Assembly: GCA_964493095.1 (NCBI GenBank) | Contig: CAZBNG010000044.1 | Span: 1-16,867, forward strand | DNA from: CAYXSX01 sp964493095 | Lineage (GTDB): Bacteria; Pseudomonadota; Alphaproteobacteria; Micavibrionales; Micavibrionaceae | Direction: 5' to 3' | DNA: 16,867 nt | Shown: piece by piece, positions 6,115-12,720 of the stretch | Layout: each line of letters begins with the position of its first letter | How positions within the stretch are numbered: position 1 is the stretch's first letter | Notes under the pieces: model-generated | Seen by the model: the letters and a program-made list of their open reading frames with translations, nothing else | Told to the model about the DNA's origin: nothing | The model's database searches: none | Program-made: the position numbers and the translations under genes

Positions 6115-6579
6115 ATGAGCGCAGATATATACAAAGACCTGAAACAGCTTGGTGAGAAAACGCCGCTGCCCGCCAGCCCGGAAGAAGCGGAGCTGGAGCG
6201 CGTTCCTAATCCGCAAAAGGATGTGGAATATAATGTCCGTTTTACCGCGCCGGAATTTACATCGCTTTGCCCGATTACGGGCGCGCCGGATTTCGCGCAT
6301 CTTGTGATCGATTATGTGCCCGGTGAATGGCTGGTGGAGAGCAAATCGCTGAAGCTGTTTTTAGGCGCGTTTAGAAACCACGGCGCGTTCCACGAGGATT
6401 GCACCGTTTCCATCGCGCGGCGTATCGCCGATTTTATCGCGCCGAAATGGCTGCGTATCGGCGGTTACTGGTACCCGCGCGGCGGCATTCCCATTGATGT
6501 TTTTTACCAGACGGGTGTCGCGCCGGAAAATGTCTGGATCCCTGAACAAAATGTTGCGCCTTATCGCGGGCGCGGATAG
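6115..6579 (+). CDS. queF: NADPH-dependent 7-cyano-7-deazaguanine reductase QueF (short type)
   Basis: 154 aa, matching the short, single-domain QueF type (about 150-165 aa) rather than the long E. coli type. It reduces the nitrile of preQ0 to the amine of preQ1 with NADPH. Catalytic Cys is C52 (TSLCPITGAPDF) with D59. The QueF signature ESKSLKLF is at 75-82 and is followed by FRNHGAFHE (86-94), which gives the substrate-binding His and Glu. I start at ATG 6115 because AAGGGA lies about 8 bases upstream; an in-frame ATG at 6094 lies inside the palindromic repeat. Its product preQ1 is the ligand expected for the aptamer before queC, closing a feedback loop. Confidence 0.95.
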   Translation: MSADIYKDLKQLGEKTPLPASPEEAELERVPNPQKDVEYNVRFTAPEFTSLCPITGAPDFAHLVIDYVPGEWLVESKSLKLFLGAFRNHGAFHEDCTVSIARRIADFIAPKWLRIGGYWYPRGGIPIDVFYQTGVAPENVWIPEQNVAPYRGRG

Positions 6580-6588
6580 ATTGCCACG

Positions 6589-7095
6589 ATGAATACAGCG
6601 AATACAGCTAAAGCGCGGAAAATCCATAAAATCCAGAAATGGATGAGCTCGGCAATTATTTTGTCAGAAGCCAGCCATGTGTTTTGCTGCGTGCTGCCGA
6701 CCGTGTTCAGCGTGGTGAGCATGCTGGCCGGGCTGGGCATGATCGGCGCGATGCCTTACTGGCTCCAGAGTGTGCATGACGTCATGCATAAATGGGAACT
6801 GCCGATGATCGGGCTTGCGGGCACGGTTATCGTTCTGGGCTGGGCGCTACACTGGATTAGTCTGAAGCTGGATTCCCATCACGAGCATTGCCACCACGGC
6901 GGGTGCACCCCCAAAAGAAAGAGCGGCGCCAATTTGATCCTGAAGGCGGCGACGTTGCTTTTTGTTGTTAATCTTGGCGTTTATTTCGGGTTTCACCGCA
7001 ATTCGCATATTCAGGACGCCATTCATGCGCACCAGCATGAAATGCATGAGCTTGAGGCGCATTCAGAAGCGGTGCACGATCATGGCGATCATTAA
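6589..7095 (+). CDS. His-rich membrane protein, possibly MerC-like
   Basis: 168 aa with about three membrane segments: roughly 22-54, 70-92 and 116-135. The first contains SHVFCCVLP (29-37), whose His-x2-Cys-Cys plus Pro vaguely recalls the metal-binding segment of MerC. After segment 2 comes HHEHCHHGGC (97-106), and the last 29 residues (140-168) carry nine His among acidic residues. These clusters point to binding of a soft or borderline metal (Zn, Ni, Co, Hg or Cu); which one cannot be read. The start is 9 bases after the queF stop with no visible ribosome site, so it probably depends on queF translation. Its place last in a preQ1 operon is unexplained. Membrane nature is clear; the family is a guess. 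Confidence 0.75.
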   Translation: MNTANTAKARKIHKIQKWMSSAIILSEASHVFCCVLPTVFSVVSMLAGLGMIGAMPYWLQSVHDVMHKWELPMIGLAGTVIVLGWALHWISLKLDSHHEHCHHGGCTPKRKSGANLILKAATLLFVVNLGVYFGFHRNSHIQDAIHAHQHEMHELEAHSEAVHDHGDH

Positions 7096-7112
7096 ATTTT
7101 AAACATGGAGCG

Positions 7113-7252
7113 CACGGAGGCGCTTAAATAAAACGTCATTCCGGCGAATGCCGGAATCCATTCCTTAAACCGTGGCAAAGCTGATGAATGGATCCCGGGA
7201 CAAGCCCGGGATGACAAAAATAAAAATCTCCGTGGTCTTCGTGACCTCCGTG
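7113..7252. repeat. Composite palindromic repeat between convergent operons
   Basis: The core 7135-7215 has two perfect hairpins, ATTCCGGC-GAAT-GCCGGAAT (7138-7157) and ATCCCGGG-ACAAG-CCCGGGAT (7192-7212), framed by GTCAT (7135-7139) and ATGAC (7211-7215). The inner arms 7153-7163 and 7186-7196 also pair with one mismatch, giving a cruciform. Outside lies a second inverted pair, CACGGAGG (7113-7120) with CCTCCGTG (7245-7252), belonging to a CACGGAGG-type dispersed repeat. The unit sits between the ends of the que operon and hisI and may act as a two-way terminator or mRNA end. Confidence 0.85.
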
Positions 7253-7257
7253 TTAAA

Positions 7258-7629
7258 TTATTCTTCGATAAATTCGAGCGTATTTTTGCCTGAAACGCGG
7301 CGGTAAAAACAGCTATGCCGCCCGGTGTGGCACGCGCCTTTTTCCTGCGGTTGCGTGACATAGGCCAGAAGGCAGTCCTGATCGCAATCCACGCGCAGCT
7401 CTTTCAGTTTTAAAATCTGGCCGCTGCTGGCGCCCTTGTGCCAGAGTTCGCCGCGGCTGCGCGACCAGAAATGCATCTCCCCGGTTTCAAGGGTTTTTTC
7501 CAGCGCCGCGCCGTTCATATGCGCCACCATGAGCACATGACCCGTATCTGCTTCTATTGTGACACAGGTGATCAGGCCCTTATCATCGAATTTCGGTTTA
7601 AACTCAGTGGATTCTTCTAAAGTCTTCAT
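7258..7629 (-). CDS. hisI: Phosphoribosyl-AMP cyclohydrolase HisI
   Basis: 123 aa from the chosen start. It opens the adenine ring of phosphoribosyl-AMP in histidine synthesis, third step, in the cytoplasm. HFWSRSRGELWHKGASSG (53-70) is the family signature. DCDQD (81-85) is the Mg site; C82, C100 and C107 (ACHTGRHSC) bind Zn. It is the cyclohydrolase alone, without the HisE part. The ATG at 7629 lies 26 bases inside the 3' end of gshB and gives the usual N-terminus (MKTLEESTEF); the frame stays open to ATG 7677, adding 16 residues that overlap gshB. Both starts lack a strong ribosome site, so translation is probably coupled to gshB. Confidence 0.93.
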   Translation of the reverse strand: MKTLEESTEFKPKFDDKGLITCVTIEADTGHVLMVAHMNGAALEKTLETGEMHFWSRSRGELWHKGASSGQILKLKELRVDCDQDCLLAYVTQPQEKGACHTGRHSCFYRRVSGKNTLEFIEE

Positions 7630-8554
7630 ATCTTTTCTCATAGGCATCCCAAATGACTTCTTCGCATTTAATTCCATCGAATTCGTATATTTGCTGAAGT
7701 CCCGTCGGTGATTTCGGGTTAATCTCCGTTACCATTCCGCCGATAACATCCAGCCCGACAAACACCAGCCCGCGCCGGATAAGCTCGGGTTGCAATATTT
7801 TACAAATTTCACGTTCATGACCGGTAATCTCCGCTTTGGCCGCCTTGCCGCCCTGTGCCAGATTGGCGCGGGAATTCTCATCCTTGGGGATACGGTTAAG
7901 CGCGGCGATCGGCTCGCCCTCCACCACGATAATGCGTTTATCTCCCTGCGCGACGGCGGGCAGGAATTCCTGCACCACAAAAGGTTCGCTGTGGTTTGCC
8001 GCCATTTCTTCACAAATGCGCGCCAGATCATCGATTGTTTGGGCGTGATGAATGTCATTACCGCCAAACCCGTTCAGCGGTTTGATAATAATATCGCCCT
8101 GCTGCCCGAAAAATTCCTGGATTTGTTCCCGGTCGCGTGTAATCAGGGTTTTGGGCGCAAGGTCCGGGTAATGGGTGATCAGGATTTTTTCCGGGGACTC
8201 CCGGACGCCCGCCGGGTCGTTGAGCACCAGAACGCGGTCCGTGATGTGCTCCAGAATATGGGTAATGGCATTATAGGAAAGCGGGTCGTTGAAATCCTGC
8301 CGCATCAGGATCAGGTCAAAATCCGTTAAAGCGGCGCGGGAAAATTCCCCCAGCGTGAAATAATTGTCCGGTTCGCGGCGAAAGGAAACGGGTGCACAAT
8401 CGGCGGTTACATTGCCGTTTGCCAGCGCCAGCGTGCCGGGATCGTAGTAAAATAACTCATGCCCGCGCTTTTGCGCTTCCAGCGCCAGAACGAAGGTGCT
8501 GTCCTTTTTGTAGTGAAGCTCTGCGGGGTGATCCATCTGGAAGGCGACGCGCAT
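7604..8554 (-). CDS. gshB: Glutathione synthetase GshB
   Basis: 316 aa, usual length. This ATP-grasp enzyme joins gamma-glutamylcysteine and glycine to form glutathione in the cytoplasm. Family landmarks are LMRQD, the NDPAGVRESPEKI segment, IIKPLNGFGGNDI (ATP-binding glycine-rich loop), QEFLPAVAQGDKRIIVVEGEP, RANLAQGGKA and GLVFVGLDVIGGMVTEIN (metal-binding E and N). Two normally conserved stretches differ: the DPPFDxxY substrate motif reads DFNDPLSY, and EINVTSPT reads EINPKSPT. The overall match still makes GshB the best call. AGGA lies about 9 bases before the ATG. It heads a two-gene operon with hisI and diverges from the helicase gene. Confidence 0.92.
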   Translation of the reverse strand: MRVAFQMDHPAELHYKKDSTFVLALEAQKRGHELFYYDPGTLALANGNVTADCAPVSFRREPDNYFTLGEFSRAALTDFDLILMRQDFNDPLSYNAITHILEHITDRVLVLNDPAGVRESPEKILITHYPDLAPKTLITRDREQIQEFFGQQGDIIIKPLNGFGGNDIHHAQTIDDLARICEEMAANHSEPFVVQEFLPAVAQGDKRIIVVEGEPIAALNRIPKDENSRANLAQGGKAAKAEITGHEREICKILQPELIRRGLVFVGLDVIGGMVTEINPKSPTGLQQIYEFDGIKCEEVIWDAYEKRYEDFRRIH

Positions 8555-8577
8555 GGTGTGTTTTCCTGCCCTATCTA

Positions 8578-8604
8578 TTGATTTCTCTTGTTTTTTACTA
8601 TACT
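8578..8604 (+). promoter_or_regulatory. Putative promoter of the DEAD-box helicase gene
   Basis: TTGATT (8578-8583), 15 bases, TATACT (8599-8604). The spacer is 2 bases short of ideal. The -10 overlaps the -10 of the opposite gshB promoter, so the two promoters would compete for polymerase. Confidence 0.4.
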
Positions 8605-8624
8605 AACCTTGTTCGCAGGAACAA
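8597..8624 (-). promoter_or_regulatory. Promoter of gshB-hisI
   Basis: On the minus strand TTGTTC (complement of 8619-8624) is followed after 16 bases by TATAGT (complement of 8597-8602). The -35 is also one arm of the palindrome at 8609-8624, and the -10 shares bases with the helicase promoter. Confidence 0.5.
8609..8624. promoter_or_regulatory. Palindrome at the gshB/helicase promoters
   Basis: TTGTTC-GCAG-GAACAA is a perfect 6-4-6 palindrome. It covers the gshB -35 and the likely start of the helicase transcript. It could be a repressor site acting on both genes, or a small hairpin at the helicase mRNA 5' end. Confidence 0.4.
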
Positions 8625-8661
8625 TAATTCAATCTGCCAACAGAAAATATAGCAAAGATAT

Positions 8662-10032
8662 ATGAAATTTAAAGATTTAGGGCTTAGCGACGACCTGTTA
8701 CAGGCCATCGAGGATTGCGGTTACGATACGCCCACGCCCATTCAGGAAAAAGCAATTCCCCATATTCTCATGACCCGCGACCTTGTGGGCCTGGCGCAAA
8801 CGGGAACGGGAAAAACGGCGAGCTTTACACTGCCGATGATCGAAATTCTCGCCGGGGGCCGTGCCAAGGCGCGCATGCCGCGTTCCCTGATCCTTGCCCC
8901 GACGCGGGAGCTGGCGGCGCAGGTTTCGCAGAATTTTGATACCTATGGTAAATATCACAAGCTTTCCATGGCGCTGCTGACCGGCGGCACTTCGATGGAC
9001 GAGCAGATTAAAAAGCTGGAGCGCGGTGTTGACGTGCTGATCGCCACGCCGGGCCGTCTGCTGGACCTGTTCGAGCGCGGGCGCATTTTGCTCAATGATA
9101 TAAAAATTCTCGTGATCGACGAAGCGGACCGCATGCTCGATATGGGGTTTATCCCCGATATCGATAAAATCGTTTCCGTCCTGCCTTTTACACGTCAGAC
9201 CCTGCTGTTTTCCGCAACCATGCCCCCGGAAATTAAAAAGCTGACGGAAAAATACCTCTCCAATCCGCGCGAGGTTTCCGTGGCGCCGCCCGCGTCCCCG
9301 GCCAAAACCGTGGAGCAGTTTATCGTCTGGACGGATAAACGCCAGAAGCGCGAAATCCTTGACCGGATTATCCAGAATGAAAATGTCAAAAATGCCTTTA
9401 TCTTTTGCAACCGTAAGCGCGATATCGGCGATTTGACGCGCTTCCTGCAAAGCCGCAATTACGCCGCCAAGGAAATGCACGGCGATATGGCGCAAAGCGC
9501 CCGTACCAAAACCCTTGAGGAATTCAAGGCCGGGGAGGTCGCGCTGTTGGTATGTTCCGACGTTGCCGCGCGTGGCATTGACGTACAGGGGCTTTCCCAC
9601 GTTCTGAATTACGATGTGCCGATGAGCGCGGATGACTACGTTCACCGCATCGGCCGCACGGGCCGCGCCGGGCAAAAGGGCCGGGCGTGGATGCTGGCCA
9701 CGAAGGACGAGCTGAAATACGTGCAGGCGATTGAAAAGCTGATCGAAAAAAGCATTCCCGTGGAAACCATAGACGGGTTTAAAGGAAGCCGCCCCGGCGG
9801 CGAAGGCGAAAAAGCCGCGCCTGAAAAAGCTGCGCCTAAAGACAAAGGGGAGCGCAAAAAAGATTCATCCAGGGCGCGCAAGCGCGAAGAGACGGATGAT
9901 AAAACACGCCGTAAAAAGACCGGTACGGTTGAGAAACTACCAAAAAAACAAAATCCTGAAAAACAAAATAAGGACGAAAAATCCACCGAAGGGTTCGGCG
10001 AAGAGGTTCCCGCCTTTTTCCTGCAAAAATAA
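8662..10032 (+). CDS. rhlE: DEAD-box ATP-dependent RNA helicase, RhlE-like
   Basis: 456 aa. It unwinds RNA duplexes with ATP, with likely roles in ribosome assembly or RNA decay. All motifs are in order: Q motif GYDTPTPIQ (20-28), I AQTGTGKT (45-52), Ia PTRELA (80-85), Ib TPGRLLD (129-135), II DEAD (153-156), III SAT (184-186), then IFCN, DVAARGIDVQG and VI HRIGRTGRAG (328-337). After about residue 375 comes a highly charged Lys/Glu/Arg tail, usual for RhlE and likely RNA-binding. The start is ATG with a weak ribosome site. Assignment to RhlE rather than other DEAD-box groups is by layout only. Confidence 0.93.
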   Translation: MKFKDLGLSDDLLQAIEDCGYDTPTPIQEKAIPHILMTRDLVGLAQTGTGKTASFTLPMIEILAGGRAKARMPRSLILAPTRELAAQVSQNFDTYGKYHKLSMALLTGGTSMDEQIKKLERGVDVLIATPGRLLDLFERGRILLNDIKILVIDEADRMLDMGFIPDIDKIVSVLPFTRQTLLFSATMPPEIKKLTEKYLSNPREVSVAPPASPAKTVEQFIVWTDKRQKREILDRIIQNENVKNAFIFCNRKRDIGDLTRFLQSRNYAAKEMHGDMAQSARTKTLEEFKAGEVALLVCSDVAARGIDVQGLSHVLNYDVPMSADDYVHRIGRTGRAGQKGRAWMLATKDELKYVQAIEKLIEKSIPVETIDGFKGSRPGGEGEKAAPEKAAPKDKGERKKDSSRARKREETDDKTRRKKTGTVEKLPKKQNPEKQNKDEKSTEGFGEEVPAFFLQK

Positions 10033-10102
10033 AGCGGCTCTTTTCTGTGGTTTATTGGTTTTCCTTTCCGCCCCTTTGGTGGACTTGCCCGGATAACTCT
10101 TC

Positions 10103-10124
10103 TATGCTTTTTTCTTTAAGCATA
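10103..10124 (+). promoter_or_regulatory. Hairpin in front of lptD
   Basis: TATGCTT (10103-10109) and AAGCATA (10118-10124) pair over a pyrimidine-only 8-base loop. The hairpin ends 11 bases before the lptD ATG, directly against the only ribosome-site candidate (AAAGAG, 10126-10131). It could tune lptD translation, or help end helicase transcription; no strong T-run follows it. Confidence 0.4.
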
Positions 10125-10135
10125 TAAAGAGTTTC

Positions 10136-12679
10136 ATGTCTAAGATCGTGGCCCATAACTTTCAAAAAACAAGCCTGATTACGCTTGGCGTGGCGTTGCC
10201 GTGTCTGACGGTGTGTTCGGTGTGTTTCGCCCCTGTTTCGGCCAATGCCCAGTATCTGACGGGGAACTGGCAGGAATACAGGGATGAACAGGCTTTGAAA
10301 CAGCAGCAGGCCGCCGAGCAGGCCGTTCATAAAGAACCGGCTGTTCCGCGATCGAAACCTGCCGAGATTATCGAAGCCGGGATGAAGGCCGCTGAAGAAG
10401 AGACGCCATCCAGAAGTTTTAACGATATTATTGCGGAGCCCGTTCCTCCTTCTTCCACGCCCCAGCCGCTCACCCCTGTGTCGCTGGTGCCGCCGCGCCA
10501 AAGTTCCCGGGAAGACGCCATGCGGGATGATCAGGCGCCCGCTCTGGATGGCGCGCAGGATCAGGAACCTGTCGACCTTCAGGCGGATGAGCTTTATTAC
10601 GATGAGGGCGGTCAGGTTATAACGGCGCGCGGGCATGTGGTTTTAAAACAGGCCGGGCGCACGTTAACGGCTGAAGAAGTGAGCTATAACCTTGCGCAGG
10701 ACAAGGTTGTCGGGCGGGGAAGTGTTTCATTAACGGATATAAACGGCGATGTTCACCTTGCTGACGAGGTTGAGTTTGAAGACCAGTTGAAAGACGGTTT
10801 TGTCGAAGGGTTGCAATCCTTCCTTGTGGACGGTTCGCGTTTTTCCGCCCGGGAAGGCGAGCGACGGAACGCGACGAAAACGATCATGCGCGGCGCGCGC
10901 TATACGCCGTGCGAGCCTTGTATGGAGGATCTTGACGCCGATCCGGTGTGGCAAATCAAGGCCGCGAAGGTCACGCATGATGAAATAGAACACCGCATTT
11001 CCTATACTCACGCCCGGTTCGAGGTTTACGGCGTGCCGGTGGCCTATGTGCCTTATTTCTCTCATGCCGACGGGACAATTGACCGCAAGAGCGGCTTTCT
11101 TGCGCCTTCCCTCGGTTATAAGAGCGATCTCGGCGGCATGCTGGACATGAAATATTATTGGGCAATCGCGCCCGATAAGGATGCGACCCTGGGCGCGATT
11201 TTTTATACGGATGAAGACCCCGTAGCCACAGCGGAATGGCGCCAGCGCTGGGGGAACGCTTCGTTGAAACTCAACGGCAGCGCGACGGAATCCAAACGTG
11301 ACGATACGAAGGGGGTTGCGCAGGAAAAGGAATTCCGGGGCCATATATTTGGCGAAGGGCTTTGGGACATTAATAATAAATGGCGTGCCGGGGTCAATAT
11401 CCAGCATGCCTCGGATGACCGGTATTTGCGGCAATACGATTTCAGCAGTGAAGACGTTCTTGAAAACGAAATATATGCCGAGCGCTTTTCCGGCAGGAAT
11501 TACGCCGCGGCAAGGTTGTTGTCCTTTCAGGATGTCCGTGTGCGCGAAGCGCAGGAAGACCAGCCGGACGTGCTTCCGGAACTTGTGGCCAATTTCATGG
11601 GCGAGCCTGATTCAGTGCCGCTTATCGGCGGGCGGTGGAGCCTTGAAAATTCGTTTTTGGGTCTGCAGCGCGGCGGCGACAAACAGGACGTGAACCGCGC
11701 GAGCGTCAAGGCGGGCTGGCAAAAGCGGCTGATTTCGGATTTCGGCCTCGTGACCTCGGTCGATACAACGCTGCAGGGGGATTTATACAACACGCGCGAC
11801 AGGGATATCGCGTTTTCCGGGTCGGGGCGCAGCCGCGACACCACGGAAGCGCGTATATTTCCGCAGGCCCATATTCAGGCCAGCTATCCCATGATCAAGA
11901 CGGCCGAGACATATCAGGCGCGGATCGAACCTATTGTCGCGGTTACGAGCGCGCCGAATGTCGATGTGAACGACGATATTCCCAATGAAGACAGTCAGGA
12001 CGTGCAGATTGACGCCAGCAATATTTTCGAGCCAAGCCGTTTTCCCGGAATAGACCGCCTGGAGGATAAATCGCATGTGACTTACGGTATGAAAACCGGG
12101 CTTTACGGGTTTGACGGCAGCCAGCTCAACCTGTTTCTGGGGCAGAGCTACCGTTTTGACGATGACGACAATCCTTTCCCGCAGGGCTCGGGGCTGGACC
12201 GTCAGGAATCCGATATCGTCGGCCAGGTTTCCGGGCAGTATAAAGACATTTACAGCCTTGATTATCGCTTCCAGCTCGCCAGCCGCAACCTTTCCTCCCA
12301 GCGGCATGAAGTGGACGCGAGCGCGGACTGGAACCGTTTTTACGTGGGGTCGCGTTACCTGTTTGCGAAGGCTCTTGAGGGAACCGGGATTAATGAAAGC
12401 AGGGAGCAAATACGTGCGGATGCGGGCTATTATATCGTAAAGGACTGGCGCGCCAGGGTGGGGGCTACGCACGACCTTGGGGAAGATCAGGGTCTGCGGG
12501 AGGCTTATGTCGGGTTGGACCATTTCGGGCAGTGCGTTTCATGGACGGTCACGGCGGAAAGAAAGCTTACCAATGAAGCGTCAGGGGACAACAGCACGGA
12601 AATTCTTTTCCGGATCGGGCTGAAAAATCTAGGCGAGTTTGAAACTTCGGGCTTGCGTGATTATACGGGGCGCGAGTAA
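10136..12679 (+). CDS. lptD: LPS-assembly outer-membrane protein LptD
   Basis: 847 aa. It forms, with LptE, the outer-membrane pore that inserts lipopolysaccharide into the outer leaflet. Residues 1-38 are a signal peptide (hydrophobic 13-34, cleavage likely after ANA). A Pro/Gln-rich linker follows to about 140. The OstA/LptA-like periplasmic domain begins at PVDLQADELYYDEGGQ. ARYTPCEPC with C259 and C262, then VWQIKAAKV, is the conserved junction to the barrel. Beta-barrel strands fill the rest, with C800 (GQCVSW) as the probable disulfide partner. Alphaproteobacteria usually keep lptD beside surA-pdxA-rsmA or lptF-lptG; here it lies between a helicase and a transporter gene. Confidence 0.94.
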   Translation: MSKIVAHNFQKTSLITLGVALPCLTVCSVCFAPVSANAQYLTGNWQEYRDEQALKQQQAAEQAVHKEPAVPRSKPAEIIEAGMKAAEEETPSRSFNDIIAEPVPPSSTPQPLTPVSLVPPRQSSREDAMRDDQAPALDGAQDQEPVDLQADELYYDEGGQVITARGHVVLKQAGRTLTAEEVSYNLAQDKVVGRGSVSLTDINGDVHLADEVEFEDQLKDGFVEGLQSFLVDGSRFSAREGERRNATKTIMRGARYTPCEPCMEDLDADPVWQIKAAKVTHDEIEHRISYTHARFEVYGVPVAYVPYFSHADGTIDRKSGFLAPSLGYKSDLGGMLDMKYYWAIAPDKDATLGAIFYTDEDPVATAEWRQRWGNASLKLNGSATESKRDDTKGVAQEKEFRGHIFGEGLWDINNKWRAGVNIQHASDDRYLRQYDFSSEDVLENEIYAERFSGRNYAAARLLSFQDVRVREAQEDQPDVLPELVANFMGEPDSVPLIGGRWSLENSFLGLQRGGDKQDVNRASVKAGWQKRLISDFGLVTSVDTTLQGDLYNTRDRDIAFSGSGRSRDTTEARIFPQAHIQASYPMIKTAETYQARIEPIVAVTSAPNVDVNDDIPNEDSQDVQIDASNIFEPSRFPGIDRLEDKSHVTYGMKTGLYGFDGSQLNLFLGQSYRFDDDDNPFPQGSGLDRQESDIVGQVSGQYKDIYSLDYRFQLASRNLSSQRHEVDASADWNRFYVGSRYLFAKALEGTGINESREQIRADAGYYIVKDWRARVGATHDLGEDQGLREAYVGLDHFGQCVSWTVTAERKLTNEASGDNSTEILFRIGLKNLGEFETSGLRDYTGRE

Positions 12680-12720
12680 TTTTGACTGGTGCGGTGCAAC
12701 AAAACAAAGGTGACGCTTAA

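Noticed and set aside
7630..7677. HisI starting at ATG 7677
   Set aside because: It would add 16 residues overlapping gshB that are not part of typical HisI; kept as an alternative only.
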